A DNA stretch of 64,000 nt from positions 186,001 to 250,000 of the forward strand of contig NZ_JASKLS010000004.1 of NCBI RefSeq assembly GCF_030124375.1, in the 5' to 3' direction. The notes beneath the pieces are model-generated. The model saw only the letters and a program-made list of their open reading frames with translations, did no database searches and was not told where the DNA came from. The translations under genes were made by a program, and so were the position numbers. The stretch is from Sinorhizobium sp. 6-70 (GTDB lineage Bacteria; Pseudomonadota; Alphaproteobacteria; Rhizobiales; Rhizobiaceae). Below, one piece after another: positions 44,261 through 57,557 of the stretch. The stretch's first letter is position 1, and each line of letters begins with the position of its first letter.

Positions 44261-44428
44261 TTATTTTGAATTGGCAAGCAAAACTTTTCTGACGAGGTAT
44301 TGCCGCTTCTCATTGCTCAAAAAGCGATCAGTTGCCGTTCCGGCGCGGGATATTCTGAACGCATCGCAACCTGTTGAAATCACAGCTTTTTGAACGCGGT
44401 TACGGGAAGACTTGACTGTTTGCGCCAT
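44261..44428 (-). CDS. Possible small basic protein
   Basis: 55 residues (MAQTVKSSRNRVQKAVISTG ... KRQYLVRKVLLANSK), strongly basic and without recognised relatives. GAGAG lies about nine bases before the ATG. It is upstream of the cold-shock gene on the same strand. The support is length, start signal and composition only, so it may be chance. Confidence 0.3.
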   Translation of the reverse strand: MAQTVKSSRNRVQKAVISTGCDAFRISRAGTATDRFLSNEKRQYLVRKVLLANSK

Positions 44429-44677
44429 ATTTTGTCGCTCTCGATCATGCAGCGGCCTTGCGCGGTTTCGTTCGAAAAATCGCAAGCGCCTGATATGTCT
44501 CATGTTCCGCATGCGGCAAAACGCTGCCGCCAAACTTTGCAGAAAATCTACAAGGAATACTGGATAATTCGCGCGCGGTGGCGCCCGGCTGTCTCATTCC
44601 GAAGCAAAATGGACGCTATTGGACAGTAATAAGTAATACCGTAAGTTCAGCTTGCGCGCAGTACAGAAAACTCTTGC

Positions 44678-44782
44678 CTGCTGCATGATTCCTTAAATCG
44701 GAATCGATTCAAGGAGAAAATCAGCAGCAATTCAAAGGCTACGGCGACCTTTGCGCGTCCGATTGGACGCGCGGCGCTGTAG
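44678..44782 (+). repeat. RIME-like element, full copy
   Basis: CTGCTGCATGATTCCTTAAATC, CGATTCAAGGAGAAAATCAGC, AGCAATTCAAAGGCTACGGC, GACCTTTGCGCGTCC, GGACGCGCGGCGCTGTAG. Both modules are well conserved. It ends just before the eamA stop codon. Confidence 0.85.
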
Positions 44783-44791
44783 GTGGTCCCA

Positions 44792-45691
44792 TCAAGCGGC
44801 TGCTTCCGCCTCCTGGCGCCTTCTCGCCAGTTCCGGAATGAGTTCGACCGCCAGCATCGCCACAAAAATGACCGCGCAGCCGAGGTATCCGATCGGTGTG
44901 ATGACCTCACCAAGCAGCAGCACACCGAAAAGAGCGGCGAACAGGGCTTCGCTTGACAGGAAGATCGCCGCCTGCGGCGCCGTCGTGTAGCGCTGGCCGA
45001 CAACCTGGCAGATGAAGGCGACGCCGCTCGAAAAAATGCCGGCGTAAAGTATCTGGGGCAGGGCGTCCTCGATCACCCCGAGGCTCAAGGGTTCGCTGAA
45101 GGCCGCGAGCAGGCAACCAAGCACCGCGCAGACGGCGAATTGCACCATCGACAAGAGCATCGGACGACCGGTATCGGAGGCGAAGATGCCGACCAGCAGC
45201 ATCTGGCTCGCCCAGAAGAGCGCACAGACGATCGTCAGAAGGTCTCCACCGTTCAGGCTCGAAAGTGCGCCACCGCTCAAGAGGAAGATGCCGAAGCTCG
45301 CAAGCAGGGCACCCGGCCAGATGACCCAATGCGGCTTGCGGCGCAGGAATACGACGGTCAATATCGGTACGAAGACGACGTAGAGCCCGGTCAGAAAGCC
45401 GGAATTGGTGACGCTCGTCGTCAGAAGCCCGAACTGCTGCGTCACCGCGCCGCCGAAGAGCGCCAGGCCGATGACAACGAAGTTGCGGATCGATTTTTGC
45501 GGAAGCGGCTTCTTGGCGAGCCTTCCTTCGACGACGGCCAGGGGCAGCGCGACGATCGTCGCGATCGCAAAACGCAGGCCAATGAACCAGAGCGGGCCGA
45601 TTGCCTCCATCGCCGTCGATTGAGCGACAAAACCGGCGCCCCAGATTGCGCCGGAAAACAGCAGGAATAGATTGGCCTGGAGGCGAGTCAC
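44792..45691 (-). CDS. EamA family (DMT) transporter
   Basis: 299 residues with about ten hydrophobic segments in two repeated EamA halves. Landmarks: GAIWGAGFVAQSTAMEAIGP in the first half and YAGIFSSGVAFICQVVGQRY with GYLGCAVIFVAMLAVEL in the second. Such permeases export or import small metabolites; specificity cannot be seen. It is divergent from the DUF3052 gene. No regulator is next to it. Confidence 0.9.
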   Translation of the reverse strand: MTRLQANLFLLFSGAIWGAGFVAQSTAMEAIGPLWFIGLRFAIATIVALPLAVVEGRLAKKPLPQKSIRNFVVIGLALFGGAVTQQFGLLTTSVTNSGFLTGLYVVFVPILTVVFLRRKPHWVIWPGALLASFGIFLLSGGALSSLNGGDLLTIVCALFWASQMLLVGIFASDTGRPMLLSMVQFAVCAVLGCLLAAFSEPLSLGVIEDALPQILYAGIFSSGVAFICQVVGQRYTTAPQAAIFLSSEALFAALFGVLLLGEVITPIGYLGCAVIFVAMLAVELIPELARRRQEAEAAA

Positions 45692-45897
45692 GGCTGTGCT
45701 CCCGGATCATGACGGATTTGGATCGAGGCAATCCAAAGCCATGCCGCTCCGGTGATTGCAAAGCCGCTCTATCAGTTGCGTTTTTGCCGGGCAAGCCTCA
45801 TCCTCCGCCTCCTCAATGGGGAAACCGACGAAACGATCCCCGCTGCCGAGAGGCAAGCGATGCCCTGTGACCATTTCCGCAGCCGCGACGTGACCCG

Positions 45898-46335
45898 ATG
45901 AGCGCCACCGGCTATTCCGGAACGCCACTGACAAAAAAGCTCGGCCTGCGTGACGGGCAGGCCGCCCTGCTGCTTGCCGTCCCGGTCGAGCTTTCTGAAA
46001 TTGCCGGCTTTCCCGGTTTCGCGCTCATCGACACGTCGATCGGCCGGATCGCCTCGCGCCACTATGATTATATCCATGTCTTCGAAACCGACCGGACCGC
46101 GCTCGCAGGCCAGGCCGAGGCGCTCGGGGCGTGGCTGAAGCCGGACGGAATGCTCTGGGTCTCGTGGCCGAAACAGGCCTCGGGTGTTGTGACGACCCTC
46201 ACAGAGAATGCCTTGCGCGAGATATTTTTGCCGCTCGATCTCGTCGATGTGAAGGTTTGCGCCGTCGACCCGGTCTGGTCGGGGCTCAAGTTCATGTTTC
46301 GCAAGGAGGTGCGGGCGTCACTTCAAACGCGTTGA
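45898..46335 (+). CDS. DUF3052 family protein
   Basis: 145 residues. The DUF3052 pattern is clear: GYSGTPLTKKLGLRDGQAAL near the start, DYIHVFETDRTAL, LGAWLKPDGMLWVSWPKQAS, and the final VCAVDPVWSGLKFMFRK. Family of unknown function with a Rossmann-like outline. It converges on the sugar dehydrogenase gene with a 21-base gap between stops. Confidence 0.9.
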   Translation: MSATGYSGTPLTKKLGLRDGQAALLLAVPVELSEIAGFPGFALIDTSIGRIASRHYDYIHVFETDRTALAGQAEALGAWLKPDGMLWVSWPKQASGVVTTLTENALREIFLPLDLVDVKVCAVDPVWSGLKFMFRKEVRASLQTR

Positions 46336-46356
46336 AATGAAGTGCTCTGACCGCCG

Positions 46357-47547
46357 TTATTGCGTCGGAGCCTTGGAGACCCGGAGAACGGCGCCGTTGT
46401 CTTCGTCGGTCACCATCAGCAGCGCGCCGTCCGGCGCCACGACCACATCCCGAATCCGGCCGAACTCGCCGTCGAACAGCCGTTCCTCGGAGGTGATCGC
46501 GCCGTTTTCGTCTCTCTCCAGGCGAGCGAGCAGCTGGTATTTCAGCGCCGCGACCAGGAGGTCGCCATCCCATTCCGGAAACATGCTGCCGCGGTAGACC
46601 GCAAGCGCCCCCGGGGCGATCGACGGATCCCAATAGTAGAGTGGCTGTTCAAGGCCCTCCTTGGCCGTGCCTTCGCCAATCTCCGCGCCGGAGTAGTCTT
46701 TCCCATAGGTGATCACCGGCCAGCCGTAGTTCTTGCCCGGCTGCGGGTTGTTCACTTCATCGCCGCCGCGCGCACCGTGTTCGACGGTCAAGAGCTTGCC
46801 GTCGCCCTGGTCGAAGGTGATGCCTTGCGGATTGCGGTGTCCTTTCGACCAGATCTCGGCGCGACCTTCGATGCCGCCGCGATAAGGGTTGGACGCCGGA
46901 ATGCTACCGTCGGGGTTGATGTGCAGAATGGCGCCGGCATGGTCGCGCGGGTCCTGCGCGCGTTCACCTTGACCGCGATCACCAATGCCGAAGAACAGGC
47001 TGCCGTCCTTGTCTATGGCGATGCGTGAGCCGAAATGCTGGCCCCGGCCGGTGAACTTGCTCATCCGGAACAGTTCCTTCACATCGGTCAATCGTCGTTG
47101 GTCGTCGGAGAGGGCGGCTCGAACAAGCACCGTGCCATAGCCATCGCCGTCACTGGCGGAATAGGTCAGGTAAAGCACGCGGTTGGTGGCGAATTGCGGA
47201 TCCAGGGCGACATCGAGCAACCCGCCCTGTCCGCGTGCGGCCACATCGGGCACGCCTTCGATCGGGGCGGACAGTTCGCCGTCGCGAAGGATGCGCAAGC
47301 GTCCCGGGCGCTCTGTGACGATGAGGCCGCCGTCCGGCATCGCCTCTACGGCCCAGGGATGGCGGAGGCCGGTCGCAAGCGTTTCGACAAGGACCGTGCC
47401 GGTCTGGGTTGAAAATTCCTGCGCCCCTTGTGCGGGCGCTGCCTGCGGGGCGAGGAGGCATAGGAAACCGGAAAGCAGAGGGGCCGCGGACCGCGCCGAT
47501 GGGGTCGGGATGTTCGTCGAACCTGCCCTCGAGAGCGAGCGCCGCAT
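46357..47547 (-). CDS. PQQ-dependent sugar dehydrogenase (soluble, Asd/YliI type)
   Basis: 396 residues with a signal sequence (about 22-42, ending AQGAQ). Six-bladed beta-propeller: HPWAVEAMPDGGLIVTERPG, GLLDVALDPQF, GRGQHFGSRIAID, HRNPQGITFD, ARGGDEVNNPQPGKNYGWPV. These match the GDH-B/YliI PQQ- and calcium-binding family. It oxidises aldoses in the periplasm. No PQQ synthesis gene lies in the window. Confidence 0.93.
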   Translation of the reverse strand: MRRSLSRAGSTNIPTPSARSAAPLLSGFLCLLAPQAAPAQGAQEFSTQTGTVLVETLATGLRHPWAVEAMPDGGLIVTERPGRLRILRDGELSAPIEGVPDVAARGQGGLLDVALDPQFATNRVLYLTYSASDGDGYGTVLVRAALSDDQRRLTDVKELFRMSKFTGRGQHFGSRIAIDKDGSLFFGIGDRGQGERAQDPRDHAGAILHINPDGSIPASNPYRGGIEGRAEIWSKGHRNPQGITFDQGDGKLLTVEHGARGGDEVNNPQPGKNYGWPVITYGKDYSGAEIGEGTAKEGLEQPLYYWDPSIAPGALAVYRGSMFPEWDGDLLVAALKYQLLARLERDENGAITSEERLFDGEFGRIRDVVVAPDGALLMVTDEDNGAVLRVSKAPTQ

Positions 47548-47630
47548 TGCGTTCTCCGGATTGCGCCTTTGGTTGAGGTAAGCTGGGGCGCAGGCGCGTG
47601 CCTTTCAAGTCACATCGGATCAAAACGGCT

Positions 47631-48291
47631 TTATCGGGAGATCGAGCCGGTGGTGAGCGGTAACGCGCGTTGCTCGCCGACGAGTTCGGCATTGACGATG
47701 TAGCGCAGCGGCCCCTGTTCGACGGCGTCGAAGGGCCAGCAGGTGGCGAGCGCAAGGTGGCGGCCGCTGGCCGATGCGTTGATGCCGCTTTCGTCCCAAC
47801 GGGCGACGCGGCCCTCGCCGGCCCGGAAAATGAAGCGGCGGCCATCCTTGCGCGTCAGCACCAGGAGGTCACCGGGGCTCACGTCCTTCAGCCAGCGGAA
47901 ATGCGTGTCGCGATGGGCGGCGATCACCGATGTCCCCTCATTGCCCGGGAGCGGCGTGTTGGCGAGCCGGGCGGGGCCAAAGGCAAGAGCCTCGCCGCTT
48001 GCTCCGGCAAGCACGATCGCCGAACGATTGATCCGGGGTGCGGCGATTTCCGCCTCGGTCTCGAAATCCGCCCAAGGCCAGGGCCTGCCGTCGGCGGCGC
48101 CGCGAAGCTGTTCTTCGAAAGTCTTTCGCAACAGGACCTGCGAAAGCTCGGCCTTGGCCTTCATGTAGAACCCCTTGCCGATCAGCAGCAAGCCGGCAAG
48201 GGCAATGAGGGCGATGATCGCAACGACGATCGTTTCGACCGCCGACAGTCTGGCAAGGAAACCGGCAGGCCGGTCGGAGAGGTCATCGTCG

Positions 48292-48299
<8 letters not shown>
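47631..48299 (-). CDS. Class GN sortase
   Basis: 222 residues from the ATG at 48299, overlapping the substrate gene by eight bases. One membrane segment (about 22-42), then a sortase domain with His129 (AAHRDTHF), Cys187 (LATCWPF) and Arg199 (GPLRYIVNAEL). Class GN sortases are the Gram-negative type. Overlap with a VIT/VWA protein bearing a C-terminal LPQTAT marks a dedicated sortase-substrate pair. The enzyme would cleave and transfer that protein, but the acceptor is unknown. Confidence 0.93.
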
Positions 48300-52292
<3,993 letters not shown>

Positions 52293-52316
52293 AAACGGCC
52301 TTTGCCGCAAGTGAGG

Positions 52317-52342
52317 AGCCCGCCGATGCCGGCGGGCTTTTT
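52317..52342 (+). terminator. Terminator after aatA
   Basis: AGCCCGCC (52317-52324) and GGCGGGCT (52331-52338) with a run of T to 52342. Convergent genes end here. Confidence 0.93.
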
Positions 52343-52381
52343 GTTGCCTCACAAAGCGATTCAACGCCTTGCCAATCCACA

Positions 52382-53278
52382 TCAGGCGACGGTGCTAATT
52401 CGCTGAAACGGATTCACTTTTCCCCGGATCGTCTCGATCACGCCCGAGATATCATCGCTGCCATGACCTTCCGCAATCCGGCGGGTAGCGAGCCGAAGCA
52501 TCGGTTCGATGAAGTCCGGGGCCACACTTTGCTCCGTGCTCGCCTTGGCGATGTTTTCGAGTGCGATCGCCTGCATGGCGAGGTTGGAGACGACGGCGTC
52601 GCTGTGCTTGCCGCTATCGATCTTGCCGGCAAGGTCGGGGAGTGTGCCGCTCATCGCCTCGATCCACGGAAGGAGAAGCGGCAGGAAATCCGTGACCTTG
52701 CCGCCACTGCTTGCCACCAGCGCGCCGGCATGCAGAAAACCGGAGAAGAGACCGTACATGCTGGAAAGCAGCGCGAGGTCATAGAGCGCCGCCAGCCCGG
52801 CGTCGTCGCCGAGATGGCGGCTTTCGGCAAGGGCATCGAGCGATGGCTTGTGCCGTTCGAAGACCGCGTCCGAGCCGCTATAGAGAATCAAGGCGCCGGT
52901 CTCGCCGATCATCGGCGGAATGGCCATGATGCCCCCGTCGAGATAGGCCGCTCCGTTTTCCTCCGCCCAGGCGGCGAGTTTTTTCGCTTCGCGCGGCGTG
53001 CCGTTCGTCAGATTGACGAGATCGCGGCCGCGGAGCGCGCCCTGCGCCTTAGTCAGCACCGCGCCCGCGGCGGCATAGTCGACGACGCAAAGGATCGTGA
53101 GGTCGCTTGCCGCGACGGCTTCGGCGGGGCTCGTGGCGATCCTTGCTCCCGCGCCGGCAAGAGGCTCCGCACGCGATGGCGTGCGGTTCCAGACGGTGAC
53201 GGAATGGCCCTTCCTAATGAGGGTTGCGGCGAGCGCGGCGCCCATGGCACCGAGGCCGAGAACCGAAATCCTGGTCAT
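52382..53278 (-). CDS. Imine reductase-like NAD(P)-dependent oxidoreductase
   Basis: 298 residues, beta-hydroxyacid dehydrogenase superfamily. N-terminal GLGAMGAALAATLI nucleotide motif. The pattern YLDGGIMAIPPMIG and LYDLALLSSMYGLFSGFLHA resembles the imine reductase branch rather than 3-hydroxyisobutyrate dehydrogenases (which have a Lys at the active site). It lies 24 bases after the SDR gene stop, in one operon. Likely substrate: a cyclic imine or ketone, which is inferred. Confidence 0.85.
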   Translation of the reverse strand: MTRISVLGLGAMGAALAATLIRKGHSVTVWNRTPSRAEPLAGAGARIATSPAEAVAASDLTILCVVDYAAAGAVLTKAQGALRGRDLVNLTNGTPREAKKLAAWAEENGAAYLDGGIMAIPPMIGETGALILYSGSDAVFERHKPSLDALAESRHLGDDAGLAALYDLALLSSMYGLFSGFLHAGALVASSGGKVTDFLPLLLPWIEAMSGTLPDLAGKIDSGKHSDAVVSNLAMQAIALENIAKASTEQSVAPDFIEPMLRLATRRIAEGHGSDDISGVIETIRGKVNPFQRISTVA

Positions 53279-53302
53279 GCTTCTTCCTTTCCGCTTTTCG
53301 CG

Positions 53303-54064
53303 TCAGAAGGCGGTTGCGAGCTTCTGGCCGAGGCCGCCATCGACGGCGAACTTTGCACCGGTCGTGAAACTTGCCTCGAAGGCGAGGAACAGCACGGCGC
53401 GCGCCACCTCGTCGGCCGTACCGTTGCGCTTCATTGGCGTGACCGCATCGCCTAGCGCTTTGAACTCGGCACGCTCGGTCTCCGTCAACCCCGCAGCACC
53501 CTTGGTAGGCGTGTCGATGAAGCCAGGGGAGACGGCGTTGACGCGGATGCCGCGCGGCAGGAGCTCGGTCGCAAGCACGGAGGCGAACGAGACGAGCGCC
53601 GCCTTGGTGGCGCTGTAGACGCTCATGCCCGGATATCCGCCCTCGTCGGCGACGGAGGAGGTGAAGACGATCGAGCCGTCCTTGCGGATCAGCGGGGCCA
53701 GGCGCTGAACGGTGAAGAACGCGCCCTTGGTGTTGATCGCGAACTGGCGGTCGTAGGATGCCTCGGTCACCTGATCGAACGGCTCGAGTTCCGAAATGCC
53801 GGCGTTAATGTGGAGGAGATCGATCGCGCCCATCTTCTGACCGGCAGCTATGCCGAGAGCTGCAATGTCGTTGAGATCGGCGATGTCGGAGCGCAAGGCA
53901 TGGACGCGCGTGCCGAAGCTCTCCCTCACTTTTGCGAGGTTGTTCGCGTTGTTTCCTGTCAGCAGCACTTCCGCGCCGCCATCGACCAATCGTGTGACCG
54001 TCGCCAGCCCCATGCCATGGGTGCCGCCGATCACGATGGCCTTCTTACCTTCATAGATAGTCAT
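53303..54064 (-). CDS. Short-chain dehydrogenase/reductase
   Basis: 253 residues from the ATG at 54064. Nucleotide motif [10 protein letters not shown], the NAG motif in INAGISEL, catalytic Ser-Tyr-Lys in [20 protein letters not shown] then K, and PGFIDTP after it. Classic SDR with NADP(H) preference likely. First gene of the SDR-imine reductase unit, opposite a LysR gene 118 bases away. Confidence 0.93.
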   Translation of the reverse strand: MTIYEGKKAIVIGGTHGMGLATVTRLVDGGAEVLLTGNNANNLAKVRESFGTRVHALRSDIADLNDIAALGIAAGQKMGAIDLLHINAGISELEPFDQVTEASYDRQFAINTKGAFFTVQRLAPLIRKDGSIVFTSSVADEGGYPGMSVYSATKAALVSFASVLATELLPRGIRVNAVSPGFIDTPTKGAAGLTETERAEFKALGDAVTPMKRNGTADEVARAVLFLAFEASFTTGAKFAVDGGLGQKLATAF

Positions 54065-54140
54065 GCTGTCTTCCTCTTGGGTTCGAATTAACGATGAGGA
54101 AGAGATGCATTTATGGACGAACATGTGCCAGACCGCTTAA

Positions 54141-54159
54141 TGTGGACTTATCATCCACA
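54141..54159. promoter_or_regulatory. LysR-type operator between SDR and LysR genes
   Basis: TGTGGA (54141-54146) and TCCACA (54154-54159) are perfect arms around CTTATCA. It lies 24 bases before the LysR start and 77 bases upstream of the SDR start, a usual place for such a site. Confidence 0.68.
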
Positions 54160-54182
54160 AATGCGGACGGTGGCTCAGGCTC

Positions 54183-55073
54183 ATGGCAAACCTCAATGAC
54201 TTCATGTTCTTCGTCCACGTCGCGGATCACGGGGGCTTTGCCCCGGCTGCGCGCGCGCTCAAGGTGCCGAAATCGACGCTCAGCAAACGTGTGGCGGAAC
54301 TCGAAAAGGCGCTCGGCGTTCGGCTCATCAACCGCACTTCGCGCCGCTTTGCGGTGACCGAGACAGGGGAGGATTTCTATCGTCATGCGGCGGCAATGCT
54401 CATTGAGGCGGAAGCAGCCGAGAGCGTAGTCAAGGGAAGGCTTTCAGAGCCGAGCGGTACCGTCAGAATCACGGCATCCGTTCCGACGGCGCAGCTTTCG
54501 CTCGCGCCGCTGTTGCCACGGCTGGCGATCGCATACCCGAAGATCCGCTTTATGGTGCATGCGACCGACAGGTTCGTCGATATCGTCCAGGAAGGCTTCG
54601 ATCTCGCGGTGCGCGATCATTTCGCGTCGCTGCCGGACTCCGGCCTCGTGCAGCGGCGTGTCGGCTCCGAAGCGGTCTGGTTCGTCGCGGCTCCCGCCTA
54701 CCTCAGCGCGCGTGGCACGCCGGCGCATCCTGGCGATCTCGAAAGCCATGACGGACTCCTGACATCGCTCTCGTCGGAAGGCTGGGTGGCAACCGATCCT
54801 AGGGGCTCGCAGGTGCAGGCCCGGCCGCGGCCGCGCTTCCTCGCGGACGAATCCTACGTTCTGCGCGAAGCGGCGCTTTCCGGACTCGGGATCACCGCCT
54901 TGCCTCGCAAGCTCTGTGCAGCGGAGGTTGCTGGCGGCGTCCTCGTCCGTATCCTGCCTGAATGGACGGCCGGCAGGGTGACGACGACGATCCTGATGCC
55001 GCATCGGCGCGGCCAATTGCCTTCGGTGCGTGCAACAGTGGATTTCCTGGCCGCCCGCCTCGGCGAAGGCTGA
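54183..55073 (+). CDS. LysR family regulator of the SDR operon
   Basis: 296 residues. HTH within DHGGFAPAARALKVPKSTLS then KRVAELEKALGVRLINRTSR; the effector domain follows, with LPRLAIAYPKIRFMVHAT and LVQRRVGSEAVWFVAAP. It is of the AaeR/DmlR-like group. Divergent from the SDR/imine reductase pair and so their likely regulator. Confidence 0.92.
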   Translation: MANLNDFMFFVHVADHGGFAPAARALKVPKSTLSKRVAELEKALGVRLINRTSRRFAVTETGEDFYRHAAAMLIEAEAAESVVKGRLSEPSGTVRITASVPTAQLSLAPLLPRLAIAYPKIRFMVHATDRFVDIVQEGFDLAVRDHFASLPDSGLVQRRVGSEAVWFVAAPAYLSARGTPAHPGDLESHDGLLTSLSSEGWVATDPRGSQVQARPRPRFLADESYVLREAALSGLGITALPRKLCAAEVAGGVLVRILPEWTAGRVTTTILMPHRRGQLPSVRATVDFLAARLGEG

Positions 55074-55080
55074 CTCTCGA

Positions 55081-55162
55081 TGACTACTCGATTTAAGGAC
55101 GAAGACCTGCAGCGATTCAACGTGCGGCCTTTGCGCGTCCGATAAGACGCGCGGCGCTGTAG
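55081..55162 (+). repeat. RIME-like element
   Basis: CTCGATTTAAGGACGAAGAC then CTGCAGCGATTCAACGTG, followed by CGGCCTTTGCGCGTCCG, and AAGACGCGCGGCGCTGTAG. The left half is shortened. It lies between the convergent LysR and GST genes. Confidence 0.8.
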
Positions 55163-55184
55163 GAGGCCGGCGCTCGGTGCCGAA

Positions 55185-55823
55185 TTACGTCGCGGGCTTT
55201 GTTGCCCGCATGCTCTGTCTGCCCGCCATTCGTGACCACCACGATGCGAGATCGGGATGATCCTTGATCAGCGCACGCCCTTCCGGAGCCATCAGAAAAT
55301 AGTCGAACATCGAAGCGGCATGCAGATCGGCCAACGTCAGGCTGTCGCCCGTAAGCCAGTGCGCATCCTTCATGAGATCGGCCATAGCCTTGAGGCAAAT
55401 GGCTGCCTTGGGAAGATTTTCGGCGATGCACGCCTCATCTGCAAAGCCGAGTTTGGCGGGTTTTGATACCCGCTCGACGTAAATGCCCCAGACCATGACC
55501 GGATAAGCATATGCATCCATCATGCTGATTAGCTGGTTGACGCGGGCACGCCGTCGCAAATCCGACGGCTGAAGGTTCGGCCCCTCGAATGCCTCATCGA
55601 TATAGCGAATTATCGCGCCTGTTTCATACAGCCGAAAGCCGTCATGCTCGAAGGCCGGAATGCAGCCGAATGGGTGTCGTTGCAGATAGTCGCGAGGCGG
55701 GCCGCCTTCGCCAAAGACGTCGATTGGCACGAGATCGTAACCGATGCCTTTTTCTTCCAGCGTCAAGCGAACAGTTCTGACGTAGACGCTGTAATCGGCA
55801 CCAAAGACAAGAGGCTTTGCCAT
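55185..55823 (-). CDS. Glutathione S-transferase family protein
   Basis: 212 residues. Thioredoxin-like N-terminal domain with ADYSVYVRTVRLTLEEKG and the conserved proline of GCIPAF, ESGAI-like YETGAIIRYIDEAF, and an all-helical C-terminal domain with LTGDSLTLADLHAASMF. Glutathione conjugation of an unknown electrophile is the likely role. Monocistronic. Confidence 0.92.
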   Translation of the reverse strand: MAKPLVFGADYSVYVRTVRLTLEEKGIGYDLVPIDVFGEGGPPRDYLQRHPFGCIPAFEHDGFRLYETGAIIRYIDEAFEGPNLQPSDLRRRARVNQLISMMDAYAYPVMVWGIYVERVSKPAKLGFADEACIAENLPKAAICLKAMADLMKDAHWLTGDSLTLADLHAASMFDYFLMAPEGRALIKDHPDLASWWSRMAGRQSMRATKPAT

Positions 55824-55957
55824 TGTCTATTCCTAACAAGGCAGTTCGCGAAAGCCGTGATCAAGCGACGACTTCGCGCCAGATTTTCGCAGCACCATGC
55901 GAGGTGCATTTTATCGCCGCGAAGGTCGAGCGTGGGAGTTTTCAAGGTTCCCGACAT

Positions 55958-55986
55958 AAAAAAACCTCCGAGCAGACGCCCGGAGG
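55958..55986 (-). terminator. Terminator after carA
   Basis: CCTCCG (55965-55970) and CGGAGG (55981-55986) with ten bases between. On the minus strand the T-run covers 55958-55964. Confidence 0.85.
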
Positions 55987-56024
55987 GTTCTCTGTATTTT
56001 ATCGAACCGGCTGACGGCTGGGAC

Positions 56025-57230
56025 TCAGCGCTCAGCGAGCGCCGGTTCGCCCTTCTTCTCGCGCACGAGGTTGAGGAAGCGGCGGAAGAGATAGTGGCTG
56101 TCTTGCGGGCCGGGCGAGGCTTCCGGGTGATGCTGGACCGAAAAGACAGGCTTGCCGGTTACACGCAGGCCACAGTTGGTGCCGTCGAAGAGCGAAATGT
56201 GAGTCTCTTCAACGCCTTCCGGCAGCGACTTCGAATCGACCGCGAAGCCGTGGTTCATCGAGACGATCTCGACCTTGCCGGTGGTGTGATCCTTGACCGG
56301 ATGGTTGGCGCCGTGGTGGCCCTGGTGCATCTTCTCGGTCTTGGCGCCGAGTGCCAGCGCCAGCATCTGGTGGCCGAGGCATATGCCGAAGACCGGAACC
56401 TCGGTCTTCAGGAGGTCCTGGATTACCGGAACGGCGTATTCGCCGGTCGCCGCCGGATCGCCCGGACCGTTGGAAAGGAAGATGCCGTCCGGCTGCAGTG
56501 CCAGAACTTCTTCTGCGCTCGTCTGCGCGGGGACGACCGTGACCCGGCAGTTGAGACCGGCGAAGAGTCGCAGGATGTTGCGCTTTACGCCATAGTCGAG
56601 GGCGACGACGTGATAGGCGGCATCGGTTTCACCGAGCGTCGAATAGCCCTCGTTCCACACCCAGGGCTTTTCGCTCCAGCGGGACGACTGGCCGGAGGTG
56701 GCGACCTTGGCGAGGTCGAGGCCTTCGAGACCGCTCCAGGCCTTTGCCTCAGCCTTCAGCGCATTGATGTCGAAGACGCCGGCGGGGTCGTGAGCGATGA
56801 CAGCGTTCGGCATGCCGTTTTCGCGGATCCAGGCGGTCAGCGCACGCGTGTCGATGCCGCAAAGGCCGATCATGCCGCGGGCCTTCAGCCAGGCGTCGAG
56901 GTGCTTGGCGGCGCGGTAGTTGGAGGGCTCGGTGATGTCGGCCTTGAAGATGACACCGACGGCGCCGTGGCGGGCGGCGGGCGTCAAGTCCTCGATATCC
57001 TCATCATTGGTGCCGATGTTGCCGATATGCGGGAAGGTGAAGGTGACGATCTGGCCGAGATAGGAGGGGTCGGTCAGGATTTCCTGGTATCCGGTCAGTG
57101 CCGTGTTGAAGCAGACTTCGGCCTGAACCTTGCCGGTCGCGCCGATGCCCTTGCCTTCGATCACCGTGCCGTCGGCCAGAACGAGAAGGGCGGTGGGTTT
57201 CTGGGTTGTCCATGCGGGTGTCGCGGTCAT
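56025..57230 (-). CDS. carA: Carbamoyl-phosphate synthase small subunit
   Basis: 401 residues. The glutaminase nucleophile is in FGICLGHQMLALALG, and the class I amidotransferase His and Glu appear in FSVQHHPEASPGPQD. N-terminal KPTALLVLADGTVIEGKGIG and TGYQEILTDPSYLGQIVTFT are CarA signatures. It supplies ammonia to CarB for pyrimidine and arginine synthesis. carB is not adjacent. A dyad lies far upstream. Confidence 0.96.
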   Translation of the reverse strand: MTATPAWTTQKPTALLVLADGTVIEGKGIGATGKVQAEVCFNTALTGYQEILTDPSYLGQIVTFTFPHIGNIGTNDEDIEDLTPAARHGAVGVIFKADITEPSNYRAAKHLDAWLKARGMIGLCGIDTRALTAWIRENGMPNAVIAHDPAGVFDINALKAEAKAWSGLEGLDLAKVATSGQSSRWSEKPWVWNEGYSTLGETDAAYHVVALDYGVKRNILRLFAGLNCRVTVVPAQTSAEEVLALQPDGIFLSNGPGDPAATGEYAVPVIQDLLKTEVPVFGICLGHQMLALALGAKTEKMHQGHHGANHPVKDHTTGKVEIVSMNHGFAVDSKSLPEGVEETHISLFDGTNCGLRVTGKPVFSVQHHPEASPGPQDSHYLFRRFLNLVREKKGEPALAER

Positions 57231-57557
57231 CGTTCCTATCCCGTTGCGGCGGAAAGCGAGGCTTGAAAGCCGGTCGGTTCAGCGCCATTTCAAATCGCAT
57301 GCGGCATGGCGCGCGGAAACCCCGCGAGAAAAGGTTCATGCCGATGTTCGTGCAGGTGCCGGAAAATAACGAAAGGCCTTGGCTGGGTCAACCGGCCGCC
57401 ATGAATTGTAAGGAAATAAAATTCCTTATAATTCAATTGGTTGCGTAATCCGTTTGATTGCACCTGCCGCACTGGTTTAAGACGACGACAACAACGACGT
57501 AATCGAACCGGTTGCGGGCATGAGCTCCGCGGGCCGGTTTCGACATGGAGCAAGGAC
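57231..57557. other. Divergent gap carA/yqeY
   Basis: 327 bases with no supported gene. Contains leaders of both genes, the AT-rich dyad at 57403-57434, and a perfect TATAAT (57427-57432) on the plus strand as a likely -10 for yqeY. Confidence 0.55.
57403..57434. promoter_or_regulatory. AT-rich dyad with TATAAT between carA and yqeY
   Basis: GAATTGTAAGGAA (57403-57415) and TTCCTTATAATTC (57422-57434) pair at 12 of 13 positions around ATAAAA. The right arm contains TATAAT (57427-57432). An operator overlapping a promoter is a fair reading. The -35 is weak. Confidence 0.6.

Larger units (their letters stand above)
44012..44791. other. Long gap between cspA and eamA genes
   Basis: 780 bases on which I support no firm gene. 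It includes the cold-shock leader (44012 to about 44250), one weak small frame on the minus strand (44261-44428) and a RIME-like element (44678-44782). It is less GC-rich than the coding DNA around it. A small RNA could sit here, but I see no terminator to mark one. Confidence 0.5.
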
